DNA of 64,000 nucleotides from Clostridium sp. BJN0013 (GTDB taxonomy: Bacteria; Bacillota; Clostridia; Clostridiales; Clostridiaceae), in NCBI RefSeq assembly GCF_040939125.1, contig NZ_CP162495.1:3410001-3474000 (forward strand). The letters run 5' to 3'. A model generated the notes under the pieces. The model saw nothing but the letters and a program-made list of their open reading frames with translations, had not been told where the DNA came from and did not search any database. Below, in pieces: positions 1-10,300 of the stretch. Every line of letters begins with the position of its first letter. Within the stretch, counting starts at the first letter, position 1. Position numbers and translations under genes: made by a program.

Positions 1-386
1 AATATTATACTGTCTGTAGGTTCCACTTCAATACAGAAGTCTATTAATTCCCTTTCATTGAATGTTTTGTTGAAAAGTTTTAAAAGTGCATAATAAGTGG
101 CGCAAAGATCTGCAGTACTGCTTGCAAACCCCTTTCCCTTTGGAATTTGAGAAGTTATAAGCATATCCATATTTTTTTCATAAACGTCATAATTCCATCT
201 TTTTAAAATATTGTTCATAAACTGCATGCTTTTTGGATAATTATATTTAAATACCGGACAATTACTTTCAAATAAAGTTACTCTGGTAAAGAAATTCACA
301 GGGCAAGATATTAATACATCTTTCCCTCTAAAATTTCCCTGTATCATTTCACCTATGCTGCCTGGATAACTGGCGGTAGCTTTCAT
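1..386 (-). CDS. GHMP-family kinase, PduX / L-threonine kinase-like (C-terminus beyond window)
   Basis: Only the first 128 codons are present; the rest lies beyond base 1. The N-terminus reads MKATASYPGSIGEMIQGN, typical of PduX-type GHMP kinases. The ATP-binding signature is visible as IPKGKGFASSTADLCA at about residues 84-99, and a VEPTDSIIF stretch follows near the cut. PduX phosphorylates L-threonine to the precursor of the aminopropanol linker of cobalamin. That agrees with cobD (threonine-phosphate decarboxylase) three genes upstream in the same operon. The ATG overlaps the cbiG stop codon (ATGA), so the two are translationally coupled. The family is secure from motif and context; the exact substrate is inferred. 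Confidence 0.8.
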   Translation of the reverse strand, partial: MKATASYPGSIGEMIQGNFRGKDVLISCPVNFFTRVTLFESNCPVFKYNYPKSMQFMNNILKRWNYDVYEKNMDMLITSQIPKGKGFASSTADLCATYYALLKLFNKTFNERELIDFCIEVEPTDSII

Positions 387-1429
387 AATTTTCCTCTTTT
401 CTTATCTATCCAAACATCATCAATTGTGACTTGTGAATTGTGCATTGTATCTACTCCTATACATAAAGTCATTCCTGATAAATTAAGTTTGCTAACCAAA
501 ATTTTACCCCCTGAAAGCTCAACACAAGGTTCACATACTGCTTTTACGCCAATATGATCCTCTACAAATTTACTCCCTTTATATTTATACTCAATGGATT
601 TTATATCTTCCCTGCTGAAAGTTTTAAACTGTGCCCCCAAAAATTTCCCCAATTCTATAATAGCCTTTTCTTCACTTTTAATGTTACAAGATGTAACTGT
701 TTTAACAGCTCTTTCATCTATATTGTATTCTTTAAGTTTTTCTCTTACTGTCTTTTGCATAGCTTCAATTGAATAATCTTTTCTGCAGCCAATTCCAATA
801 ATTACATTTTTTCTTATAAGCTTAAGCACGGCCATTTTGCCATAAGTATTAAAATAGTTTAATTTATTTGTTACATATACAACTCCACTGGCAGTTTGTA
901 AGTTGCCTCCATAGCCTTTTGGAGTATGAATAAGATTTTCCTCATCTTCAAAAACAATATTTTCACCATTTACCATAAGGGCTGAAATGCACTTTGCATC
1001 ATCCATATTATCTATTATAAGATTATTTTCCTTTGCAATAATATCTGGTGCTTTTAAATTCAAATTATCCGTTGCAGTGGTAATTATAGCCTCTGCATTC
1101 ATTATTTCAGCTATTTTTTCTGAAAATTCATTGGCACCGCCTAAATGCCCACTTAAAAGGCTTATGACATATTTGCCCAGTATATCCACTACAATAATGG
1201 CAGGATCTTCAGACTTACTTTTTATAAAAGGCGCAATAGTCCTAATTGCTATACCCGTAGAAGATACAAAAATTATGGCATCATAATTTTTCATAAGTTC
1301 CTCTACAAGTTTTACAATATTAAAATTTTTAATTTTGTTTTTAGAAAATATATGTATGGGAATGGAATCCCCTATCTTCTTGCCAATTATATCTCCATAT
1401 TTATTTAAACTAATTAGTGCCACATTCAT
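383..1429 (-). CDS. cbiG: Cobalt-precorrin-5A hydrolase CbiG
   Basis: 348 residues, the usual CbiG length. CbiG opens the delta-lactone of cobalt-precorrin-5A and releases acetaldehyde in the anaerobic (early cobalt) cobalamin pathway. The N-terminal half contains the conserved SSTGIAIRTIAPFIKSK and SLLSGHLGGANEF stretches. The C-terminal half has IIGIGCRKDYS and ends with the conserved VSKLNLSGMTLCIGV region. The ATG is preceded by AGGAGAT at good spacing. It lies between cobO and the PduX-like kinase in a minus-strand cobalamin operon. The other corrin-ring genes (cbiC, D, E and others) are not in the window. Confidence 0.93.
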   Translation of the reverse strand: MNVALISLNKYGDIIGKKIGDSIPIHIFSKNKIKNFNIVKLVEELMKNYDAIIFVSSTGIAIRTIAPFIKSKSEDPAIIVVDILGKYVISLLSGHLGGANEFSEKIAEIMNAEAIITTATDNLNLKAPDIIAKENNLIIDNMDDAKCISALMVNGENIVFEDEENLIHTPKGYGGNLQTASGVVYVTNKLNYFNTYGKMAVLKLIRKNVIIGIGCRKDYSIEAMQKTVREKLKEYNIDERAVKTVTSCNIKSEEKAIIELGKFLGAQFKTFSREDIKSIEYKYKGSKFVEDHIGVKAVCEPCVELSGGKILVSKLNLSGMTLCIGVDTMHNSQVTIDDVWIDKKRGKL

Positions 1430-1461
1430 ACTTAAGATCTCCTCTAAAAACCCCTTAATTT

Positions 1462-2001
1462 TTAATATTCTATGCCTTCTCTTGCTAGTATACCTTTATC
1501 CATATAGTGTTTTATATTTTTCATCTCTGTTACAAGATCTGCTTTTTGTAAAATTTCTTCCGGTACATCTCTTCCAGTCAATATAAGTTCCATATTATCT
1601 GGTTTGTTATCTATAAGCTTGATAATTTTTTCTACAGAAAGAAGTCCATTTGAAAGTATAGCCATGATTTCATCCATTATTAAAATATCACAGGTATTAT
1701 TTTGAAGAGTTTCCAAACAAAATTTATAAGCTTTTTCTACTTCTTTCCTTAATTCCTCTTTTTCACAATCATTTAACGTCCAAAAAAAGCCTTTTTTCTT
1801 TTCAAATCTATATATTTTAAAATTATTTTCCAGCTTTTTTGCACTTTCAATTTCACCTGTTCTAGATGTCTTAAGGAACTGAACCATACATACGCTATAA
1901 TTATTTCCTGCAGCTCTCAATGCCAATCCTAGAGCTGCTGTAGTCTTGCCCTTTCCATCCCCTGTATATATTTGGACAAAACCTTTTTTCAATTTACCCA
2001 T
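1462..2001 (-). CDS. cobO: Cob(I)yrinic acid a,c-diamide adenosyltransferase (CobA/CobO/BtuR type)
   Basis: 179 residues. It transfers the 5'-deoxyadenosyl group of ATP to the cobalt of reduced corrinoids. The family P-loop GDGKGKTTAALGLALRAAG is at residues 15-33, followed by VCMVQFLKT, ILIMDEIMAIL (Walker B-like) and ELILTGRDVPEEI. The C-terminus (KGILAREGIEY) matches the family ending. The ATG has an AAGGAGAT ribosome site. It sits between cobD and cbiG in the same transcription unit. The later function in adenosylcobalamin formation follows from the family. Confidence 0.95.
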   Translation of the reverse strand: MGKLKKGFVQIYTGDGKGKTTAALGLALRAAGNNYSVCMVQFLKTSRTGEIESAKKLENNFKIYRFEKKKGFFWTLNDCEKEELRKEVEKAYKFCLETLQNNTCDILIMDEIMAILSNGLLSVEKIIKLIDNKPDNMELILTGRDVPEEILQKADLVTEMKNIKHYMDKGILAREGIEY

Positions 2002-2057
2002 ATTTTATTCCATCTCCTTTTCAAATGGAAACTTTACTTGTATTGTTATATAAAAAT

Positions 2058-3131
2058 CTAGCATACAGGATAACTGTTTCTCTGAAAATGTCTTAAAACA
2101 GTTAACAATTTTTCATTAGAAATTCTATCTTTTATTGCAAGTCTTATAAAGTTTTTATCAAGTCCCTTAAAATTGCCAGCTTTTCTTATGATTATTCCTC
2201 TGTTTATACAATAATCATATACCTGCTGTTCATTTACATTTCTTATTTTACATAATACAAAGTTTGCATAGGTTGGAAATACCCTTTCTATAAAATATAA
2301 TTTTTTAAGTTCTTCTGTCATGAATTGTCTCTCCCTATTAATCAACACAACAGATTCACTAATATAATCTAAATCACTTAAACAATATTTGGCGGCTATT
2401 TCTGCAAAACAGTTAATATTCCATGGATTTTGTCTATTCTTTATTCCATCTACAATACTGCTGTTTTTAGTTATACCATATCCAAACCTTATACCCGGCA
2501 TGGCGAAAAATTTAGTCATTGCTTTTATTATAAAAATACTCTTATATTGTTCTATTTTATCCATAAAACTAAATTCAGTTTTTCCTGTAAACTCAATAAA
2601 GGTTTCATCTAAAATAATTGCCTTATCATTCTTTTCGCAAAAATCTAATATGGGTTGAAATTTTTTCTTGTCAATCACCCCTCCATTTGGATTATTGGGA
2701 TTTCCAATTATAATTGAATCTACTTCTACCATTTTATCCATTATATCATCATAATCAATTTCCATATTAGAAGACAAATAAGAAAATTTAATCTTGCAAT
2801 TCCATCTTTTTGCATCTATCTCATACTCTATGTAAGAAGGAACAATAACAAGTATACTTTTAAACAAACTTATAGATAGATCAATAAGTTCAGAGGCACC
2901 ATTGCCTAAAAGGATACTTGCATTTTCAAGTCCAATATATTTTTTTATATATTTTCTTAAATTCCTATATTGAATGTCAGGATAAACTGCCACATTTTCC
3001 AAGGCTTCTTTTATATTTTTCAAAAAAACTTTGGGAAGCCCAAGAGGATTAATATTAGAACTATAATCCAATAATTTTTTCCCTTTGAAAACTCCTTCAG
3101 TGTAAATATCCCCTCCATGAATCATCCTCAT
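2058..3131 (-). CDS. cobD: Threonine-phosphate decarboxylase (PLP enzyme, CobD)
   Basis: About 357 residues, class I/II aminotransferase fold. The start motif IHGGDIYTEG and YSSNINPLGLP are characteristic of CobD. It makes (R)-1-amino-2-propanol O-phosphate from threonine phosphate for the nucleotide loop of cobalamin. GNPNNPNGGVI and the PLP-lysine region IIKAMTKFFAMPGIRFGYG (about residues 202-220) are visible. Either the first ATG or the one two codons later (M3, at 3125) could be used; the GGGAG ribosome site is better spaced for the second. Its product step links to the PduX-like kinase downstream. The aminotransferase superfamily is certain, and CobD is strongly favoured by context. Confidence 0.88.
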   Translation of the reverse strand: MRMIHGGDIYTEGVFKGKKLLDYSSNINPLGLPKVFLKNIKEALENVAVYPDIQYRNLRKYIKKYIGLENASILLGNGASELIDLSISLFKSILVIVPSYIEYEIDAKRWNCKIKFSYLSSNMEIDYDDIMDKMVEVDSIIIGNPNNPNGGVIDKKKFQPILDFCEKNDKAIILDETFIEFTGKTEFSFMDKIEQYKSIFIIKAMTKFFAMPGIRFGYGITKNSSIVDGIKNRQNPWNINCFAEIAAKYCLSDLDYISESVVLINRERQFMTEELKKLYFIERVFPTYANFVLCKIRNVNEQQVYDYCINRGIIIRKAGNFKGLDKNFIRLAIKDRISNEKLLTVLRHFQRNSYPVC

Positions 3132-3157
3132 ATTCTCCCTTTAACTGTAGTTAATTA

Positions 3158-4126
3158 TCAAGTTCTTCTAATCCACTTTGCTGCATCCATTGCATGATAG
3201 GTTATTATTATATTCGCTCCTGCTCTTTTAATGGATGTAAGCGTCTCAAGTACTATAGATTTTTCATCTATATCTCCAAGAGCCACCGCCGCTTTAATCA
3301 TAGCAAATTCTCCACTTACACTATAGGCTGCTATTGTATTATCAAATTTATCTCTTGCCATTTTTATTATATCCAGATAGGACAAGGCCGGCTTTATCAT
3401 AATTATATCTGCTCCCTCATCAATATCCTCCTGAATTTCCAGCATGGCCTCTCTGCTATTTGCAGGATCCATCTGGTAGCTCTTTCTATCTCCAAATTCA
3501 GGACAAGAATCTGCAGCTTCCCTAAAAGGTCCATAAAAAGCAGAAGAATATTTGGCACTATAGGCCATAATACTTACATCCTTGTAATTATTCTCATCTA
3601 AAATGCTTCTGATTGCCCCTACCCTTCCATCCATCATATCAGAAGGTGCTACCATATCAGCTCCTGCCTGTGCATGGGAAAGTGCTATTTTAGCTATATA
3701 TTTTAATGTTTCATCATTATCTACATCATTATCTACTACTATGCCGCAGTGTCCATGACTTGTATATTCACACATACAAACATCTGTAATAACCCACATA
3801 TCCGGTGCAATTCTTTTTATTTCACGCACTGCTTTTTGAACTATACCTTCATCATCATAGGCTCCGCTGCCCAAATCATCTTTATAATTGGGAATTCCAA
3901 AAATCATTATTCCTTTAATCCCCGTTCTAATTATGTCATCCATTAATTCACAAAGCCTATCCACAGACCAGTGGAAATTTCCTGGCAGAGATCTTATTTC
4001 TTTCTTTATATTATTTCCTTCTACAACAAATAAAGGATAAATAAAATCTTCTTCATTCAATACTGTTTCTCTTACCATACTTCTTATTGCAGGATTTTTT
4101 CTAAGTCTTCTATATCTTCTAAACAT
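3158..4126 (-). CDS. hemB: Porphobilinogen synthase (delta-aminolevulinate dehydratase)
   Basis: 322 residues from the chosen ATG (MFRRYRRLRK). An in-frame ATG at 4141 lies inside the upstream gene and its ribosome site, whereas GGAGG sits eight bases before 4126. The enzyme condenses two 5-aminolevulinates to porphobilinogen. The zinc-type metal site is visible as DVCMCEYTSHGHCG. The two active-site lysine regions are MAYSAKYSSAFYGPF and IMIKPALSYLDI. It begins four bases after the stop of the UroD-like gene, so it is part of the operon and feeds uroporphyrinogen III to the corrin branch. Confidence 0.96.
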   Translation of the reverse strand: MFRRYRRLRKNPAIRSMVRETVLNEEDFIYPLFVVEGNNIKKEIRSLPGNFHWSVDRLCELMDDIIRTGIKGIMIFGIPNYKDDLGSGAYDDEGIVQKAVREIKRIAPDMWVITDVCMCEYTSHGHCGIVVDNDVDNDETLKYIAKIALSHAQAGADMVAPSDMMDGRVGAIRSILDENNYKDVSIMAYSAKYSSAFYGPFREAADSCPEFGDRKSYQMDPANSREAMLEIQEDIDEGADIIMIKPALSYLDIIKMARDKFDNTIAAYSVSGEFAMIKAAVALGDIDEKSIVLETLTSIKRAGANIIITYHAMDAAKWIRRT

Positions 4127-4130
4127 TTTC

Positions 4131-5018
4131 TCATCCTCCATAGTTATTATTTAAACTAAGTTTCCACACCACAGAATTTTCAACTATTTTATTAGTACAC
4201 TGCATACATTTATGACCTAATATCTTAACATCTTTTTCATCTAACAAACTACAAATAGCTTCTCCATATTTAATATGTTCTTTAATTTTTATAGGGCTTG
4301 AACTACAAAAGCCTAACTTTTCTAAAGGCAAAGATGTCCTTGCACAAAGATGCATTATAGAATTATCCATATAATCTTCTAAGGTCTTTATAAGATTATA
4401 GGTTAACTCTCCACTAAATTTTCTATAGATTTCAGGACCCAAAATATTTATATCACCGCTAGGATCTGAATAAGATATTATTCTAGCACCTTTTTCCAAA
4501 GCTTTAATAATATATTTTTTAATACTATTTTGTATAGTTAAAAGTGAATCATAAATAATATCACTTTGATTTTTTAATGCTTTATAAATACTCAAATTAT
4601 CTATTAACAAGGTTAATATAGTAAAAGGCCCTTCTACATTTAATACTACTGTATTTCCTCTTTTGCTTAATATTTCAATGCAATCTAATATTTCTTTTAT
4701 TCTACCCTTATCTATATCAAATTCAACAAGATTTGAAATCTCTTCAATTGTAGTGTATTTAAAGCCATCTATCAAAATTCCATTGCTGCATTCATCTAAT
4801 CTTACCTTGGAGCCAAAAGCTTCTGCTTCTACAGTTACAGAAAAAGGTACATAGCAAATACAGTTTTTATCAATTTGTTTTATCTTTTCAGAGACAGTTG
4901 CCATACAGTCTTTCTTAAAATGTGCATCTGCAAAATATATGCCAGTTCGTTTTAAGGCCTCTGCTGGAATCTGTTCCATACTTTCCCCTTTACATATTGA
5001 ATCAACATTAAAATTCAT
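4131..5018 (-). CDS. Uroporphyrinogen decarboxylase-fold protein, MtaA/CmuA methyltransferase-like
   Basis: About 295 residues. The sequence resembles the URO-D superfamily branch that includes MtaA/CmuA, which moves methyl groups between corrinoids and thiols. A YVPFSVTVEAEAFGS stretch, a VLNVEGPFTIL strand, and a HxC pair (MHLCARTSLP) with a later cysteine (GHKCMQCTN) recall the zinc ligands of MtaA-type enzymes. A GTG at 5046-5048 overlaps the upstream stop, but AGAGGA lies six bases before the ATG at 5018, which I prefer. It lies between the corrinoid-activator gene and hemB. A role in methyl-corrinoid chemistry or in tetrapyrrole synthesis is possible; the substrate cannot be read from sequence. 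Confidence 0.7.
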   Translation of the reverse strand: MNFNVDSICKGESMEQIPAEALKRTGIYFADAHFKKDCMATVSEKIKQIDKNCICYVPFSVTVEAEAFGSKVRLDECSNGILIDGFKYTTIEEISNLVEFDIDKGRIKEILDCIEILSKRGNTVVLNVEGPFTILTLLIDNLSIYKALKNQSDIIYDSLLTIQNSIKKYIIKALEKGARIISYSDPSGDINILGPEIYRKFSGELTYNLIKTLEDYMDNSIMHLCARTSLPLEKLGFCSSSPIKIKEHIKYGEAICSLLDEKDVKILGHKCMQCTNKIVENSVVWKLSLNNNYGG

Positions 5019-5044
5019 CATTTGTCCTCTCATTCCCCGAAGTT

Positions 5045-6994
5045 TCACTTGATTACAGGAATACTATCAAGAATATGTTTAATATGTGGAAATTCATCCT
5101 TGCTATGTGGAAAATTCATAGCATTATAAAATTCAGCTTCAAAATCTTTTTCCGCTGCAGATTCAACAAAATGCACATTTTTAGCCACTTCTTCAGCTTC
5201 AGCTCTTTTATCTGTATTTAAAAGAGTTATTTTAGCTCCTTCGCTTGCTGCATTTCCCACAACTACTACATCATTTAAATCACAATCTGGAAACAATCCT
5301 ATAACAAGAGCATTTTCTTTATTAATATAACTGCCAAAGGCACCTGCCAATATAATCCTTTCTACAGAGTCCACATTCCTTTTTTTCATGAGTATCTTTG
5401 CCCCTGCATATAATGCTGATTTGGCAAGCTGGACAGCTCTTACATCTTTTTGTGTTATGGAAATATCTTTTCCTATAGATGTGTGTTGTTCCCATACAAG
5501 GACATATTCCTTTCTTCCTTCTTCATCCCTGCGTATTCTAGGACATACTATGTTTTTATTAAATGTTCCGTCTCGTCCAATTATGCCGCTTTTATACATC
5601 TCTGCAACAGCATCAATTATTCCCGAACCACATATTCCTTTTGCTCCTCCCACTTTAGCTGTATTATTCCATTTATCTTCTCCAATCACCTTAAAATCAG
5701 GTTCTAAAGACAAAGGATTTATCTTTACTCTCTCAATGGCTCCTAGAACTGCCCTCATTCCATATTTAATTTGTGCTCCCTCAAGTGCAGGACCCGTTGC
5801 ACAGGAAGTGGAAAACAACTTCTCTCTATTTCCAAAATCTATTTCCCCATTTGTTCCAATATCAATTATCATAAGCAGCTTCTCTTGTTTGTAGGGTTCC
5901 TGAGAAATTAATACAGAGACATTATCTGAACCTACAAAACCACCTTCAATAGGCAGACTGTAAACATAAGCACTATCACATATATTTATACCTAATTCCC
6001 TTGCTTTAATATTCAGTCCCTGTGCTGTGACAGGTGAAAAGGGAGATTGTCCAAGATATTCAGGATTTATGTTTAAAGCTATATGATGCATAACAGTATT
6101 AAATACCAATACCATATCATAAATCTGATTCACACCTGCATTTACTGAAGCAGCCATTTCCTCTAATAGTTTATTTATCTCTTTAATAATTAAATTATGC
6201 ATTTCTTCAAGCCCATTTTTATTTATACTGCAATGGGAAATTCTTGATAGTACATCCTCTCCATATATAATCTGTGGATTCAAACTTGAGGCCTGCTTTA
6301 CCACTTCACCGGTAGATAAATCACATAAAGTAGCTGCAATAGTTGTGGTACCTATATCCACAGCAGCTCCATATACCTTCTCATTCAATCCTGACTCCAC
6401 AGATATAATTTCTTTATCCATCCACAATGTCACAGTTATTTTATACTTTTCTTTCCTCAATAATAAAGATAAAGTTTGCAGCACTTTATAATCAATAGAT
6501 ATATGTTTTTTTAGATTTCTGTATTTATGTAACAATGCATCTTTAACCCGGGTAAAATCATCTCTACAGTCCTCCAGTGTAGGTCTCTTTAATTCTATAT
6601 AATATTTTTTCACCCCAGGGTTTAGATGAAATGATTTTGATTGTGAAACTTCAAGAACTTTTTGCTTTCCCATCTTACTTTCCATAGGCACAGAAATCAC
6701 TATATCTCCAGTTATTTTAGTACAGCAAGCCAATCTAAAATTCTGTAATTGTTCTTCTTTTGTCAATATTTCTCTCTCTTTTTCTGTAATCAGTGAAACA
6801 TTACTGCCATTAGAATTGATTCCTTTCTCAAAAGATACCTTTTCCAGTTTAACTTTACATTTTCCACAAGTTCCATTCCCACCACAAGGTGATTCCAAAT
6901 TAATACCAAATTTTTGACAGGCCTCTAAAATAGTTTTTCCTGAACATATTTTACCTTTATGGCCTGTAGGTTGAAAAATAACATTTACCTGCAT
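5045..6994 (-). CDS. Ferredoxin-ASKHA protein, RamA-like reductive activator of corrinoid proteins
   Basis: About 649 residues. The N-terminus is a plant-type [2Fe-2S] domain with CGGNGTCGKCKVKL at about residues 37-50 and a further cysteine in RLACCTKI. The rest is the DUF4445/ASKHA ATPase found in RamA-type proteins: AAVDIGTTTIAATL, LMIIDIGTNGEIDFG, STSCATGPALEGAQI, GICGSGIIDAVAEM and ILAGAFGSYIN. Such proteins use ATP to lower the potential needed to reduce Co(II) corrinoids on methyltransferases. An in-frame GTG at 7003 is part of the ribosome site GAGGTG; the ATG six bases after it (6994) is the better start. It is the first gene of the corrinoid operon. Confidence 0.88.
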   Translation of the reverse strand: MQVNVIFQPTGHKGKICSGKTILEACQKFGINLESPCGGNGTCGKCKVKLEKVSFEKGINSNGSNVSLITEKEREILTKEEQLQNFRLACCTKITGDIVISVPMESKMGKQKVLEVSQSKSFHLNPGVKKYYIELKRPTLEDCRDDFTRVKDALLHKYRNLKKHISIDYKVLQTLSLLLRKEKYKITVTLWMDKEIISVESGLNEKVYGAAVDIGTTTIAATLCDLSTGEVVKQASSLNPQIIYGEDVLSRISHCSINKNGLEEMHNLIIKEINKLLEEMAASVNAGVNQIYDMVLVFNTVMHHIALNINPEYLGQSPFSPVTAQGLNIKARELGINICDSAYVYSLPIEGGFVGSDNVSVLISQEPYKQEKLLMIIDIGTNGEIDFGNREKLFSTSCATGPALEGAQIKYGMRAVLGAIERVKINPLSLEPDFKVIGEDKWNNTAKVGGAKGICGSGIIDAVAEMYKSGIIGRDGTFNKNIVCPRIRRDEEGRKEYVLVWEQHTSIGKDISITQKDVRAVQLAKSALYAGAKILMKKRNVDSVERIILAGAFGSYINKENALVIGLFPDCDLNDVVVVGNAASEGAKITLLNTDKRAEAEEVAKNVHFVESAAEKDFEAEFYNAMNFPHSKDEFPHIKHILDSIPVIK

Positions 6995-7134
6995 TAGTTC
7001 CACCTCTTTTAATTTAAAAGTTAAAGAATATGGTGATTCATTTTTTCTTATTATAACATAATTATTATAATTCTCCGTACAAAAGCTTAAGTCTTCTCAC
7101 TCAAACTATTAATTCCCCCCAAATATACAATATA

Positions 7135-7172
7135 TAAAATCTATAATTAAAATATAATTCGTGTTTGTCAAT
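7135..7172 (-). promoter_or_regulatory. Possible promoter for the corrinoid/hemB operon
   Basis: On the minus strand TTGACA (7166-7171) is followed after about 17 bases by AATTAT/TATAG-like sequence. It lies about 150 bases upstream of the ferredoxin-ASKHA gene. The 355-base intergenic region separates divergent genes and is otherwise very AT-rich. I see no B12-box or cobalamin riboswitch in it. Confidence 0.35.
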
Positions 7173-7357
7173 ATATGTATAAAATTGAACAACTGGAAAA
7201 TACATGTTATAATTCACTTAAAGTATCTATAATAATCTTTAAAAAGCATATCAAAAATAGATTTTTAATATATTGAAATTTTTTCACCTTAAAAAATTAT
7301 TAAATTTAATAAAAAGTCAAATAATATATATATATAAATATAAGGGGGACATATGCT

Positions 7358-10300
7358 ATGAAAATATTTTTTAAAAAAATCACTGCTGTTATGGTAATAT
7401 CTTTTGTGTTATTTTCTTCCTTCGGTATAGTATTTACCGACGAAACTGTTTATGCATCAGATACAAACATTACAGCCTGTAATGAAATAGGAAAAACCTA
7501 TTATGGATTTAAACTTACTTCAATTAAAGAAATACCAAAGATTAACTCTTCTGTTATGCTTTTTACTCATGTAAAAACAGGTGCAAAGCTTATGTATGTT
7601 AGTAATGAAGATATTCAAAGAGTCTTTGATATAAGTTTCCGTACGCCTACTTTAGATAATACTGGAGTAAATCACGTTATTGAGCATTCAGTTTTAGACG
7701 GCTCTAAAAATTATCCTGTTAAATCTCCATTTACAGAACTTCTAAAAAGTTCTTTAGGTTCATTTATTAATGCCATGACAAGCAGTGACTATACTACATA
7801 TCCTGTAGCAAGCACAAATGAAAAAGATCTTAAAAATTTAATGAGTGTATATTTAGATGGAGTATTTTATCCAAACTTTACTACTAATCCCACTATATTT
7901 AAACAAGAAGGCTGGAGATATGAACTTCCATCTACAGACTCTAATCTTTCAATTAACGGTGTAGTATATAATGAAATGAAAGGTAATTACTCAAATCCAG
8001 ATTATATTTTACATAACGCAAAAATGCAGTCACTTTTTCCTGATACTTCTTACAGGTGGGATGCAGGAGGAGCCCCTGCAGAAATTCCAAACCTTACAAT
8101 AGACCAATTAGTATCAACATACAAAAAAAATTATTCACCTTCCAACAGCTATATATATCTATATGGTAAATTAAATATATCAGAATATCTTGAATTTATT
8201 GACCAAAATTATTTAAGTAAATTTGACAAAGTTGAAGTAGATACCTCCATAAAATCACAGGAGCCTCTATCAAACATACCTGCAAAAACAGCTTATTACT
8301 CCATACCAGAAGATAGTGATACAAAAGATAAAACCTATCTTTCCTTGAATTTTGTTACAGGAACTATAGATAATAGAGAAGAAAATATAGCATTAAGCTT
8401 TTTAAGTTATCTGCTTATAGGTACAGATAATGCTCCACTAAAAAAAGCTCTTACAGATAAAGGCATTGCGGTAAATGTAACTTCTTCCTTTAATATGGAA
8501 GGTATTCAGCCTGTATTTTCCATTGATGCTTCTAATTCAAATGAATCTTCTAGTGAGATTTTTAAAGAAACCATTTTTAATACATTGCAGGATATTTATA
8601 AAAATGGATTTGATCAGGATTTTCTTAAATCCGCTCTAGCATCTTATGATATAAGCGCTAATTCTAAAGAACTTATACTACCTTCTCTAGGTGGAACAGG
8701 TCTTGTATTATCACAGACTGCATTAGCTACATGGATATATGATAAAGATCCTACTATGTATTTTGATACAGATGACATAATGGAAAAAATTAAAGAAACA
8801 GATGAAAATGAGTATTTTAAAAATCTGATTAACAAGTATTTTCTTTCAAACAATCATTATTCACTAGTTATGTTAAAACCTGAAGCAGGTCTTGAAAGTA
8901 CAAATTCCAAAGCTCTGGCAGAAAAACTTACAGCTTATAAAAATAACTTGGATGAAGCAACCATTAATTCTTTGGTAAAGGATACAGAAGATTTTACCTC
9001 ATGGCAAAAAAGTGAAGATTCTAAAGAAGCATCAGACACCTTGCCAAAACTTTCTTTAGATGACATTGAACTTGAACTTCCTAATTTAAGCTATAGAGTT
9101 GAAAATCAATCTGGTGTAAAAGTTCTCAGTCATGTTCAAAATTTAAATGGACTATCCACTTTGAATCTTTACTTTGATACATCCAAGGTTCCTCAAGATG
9201 AATTGCACTACTTAAGTTTATTATCCTCCTTACTTGGAAATGTAGACACCAAAAAACACACTTCCAAGGAACTTTCAAATGAAATGCTGGAAAGTGCAGG
9301 AGCACCTATAAGTTTTATTCCATCTGCAGTAACAAATAGTAAAAATCTTAATAACTATTCTCCTAAAATGATAGTATCCATACTAATACCAGAGGACAAT
9401 ATTGGTAAATCTCTGGATATAATTAAAGAGATTATAAATGAAAGTAGCTTTGAGAACAAAGAAAAAATAAAACAGACCATACAACAAAATAAATCGGCCC
9501 TTCAGTCAATTTTTACTTCTGGTTCTGGAAGTGCTGCACTTATGGCCATGAACTCCTATATGAGCGAAGGTGGAAAATATAATGAAGAGCTTTCCGGTCT
9601 GTCATATTACAAGTTTTTGCAGGATTTGGATAATAATTTTGACTCAAAATGGAACGACATCTATAAAAATTTAAATGATACCTATAAACTTGCCTTTAAT
9701 AGAAATGGACTTATAGCAAGCTGCAGTGGAAGTGACTCCTTCATCAAAAAATTTAAACCTGAATTAAACCGTATAAGTTCAGAAATTACAGCTAAGAATA
9801 TTCCAAAACAAAAGTATACTTTTGTCGAAACCAATAAAAATATAGCCTTTTCCTCTTCTGCCAAAGTACAAACAATATTACAGGGAGGAACTTTAAAAGG
9901 TACCAGCTATAGTTACAGTGGAAAAATGATGGTACTTCAGAATATATTAAATACAGAATATCTATGGAATGAATTAAGAACAACAGGAGGTGCCTATGGG
10001 GGGCAGATTTCCATTTCATCCGATGGAGAAGTTATTCTTGCATCTATAAGAGACCCCAATCTAAAAGAAACTTTACAGACCTTTAAAAATACAGCAAACT
10101 ATCTTAAAAATTTTGAAGCTTCAGATGATGAAATGACAAAATACATTATAGGAGCTATTAAGGAATTTGTAAATTTAAAAATTAGTGGACCTCTTGTGGA
10201 AAGTGCCCTTTGTGATTCAATATACCTTACAGGTTTTTCCTCAAACGATCTTTTGAAATATGAAAAAGAAGCTCTTTCAACCACACCGGAAGACATACGG

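Noticed and set aside
3194-3946. Plus-strand frames opposite hemB
   Set aside because: They are shadows of a well-supported minus-strand gene.
7003-7358. Cobalamin riboswitch ahead of the corrinoid operon
   Set aside because: No B12-box (GCCACTG) or related core is visible on the minus strand in the leader.
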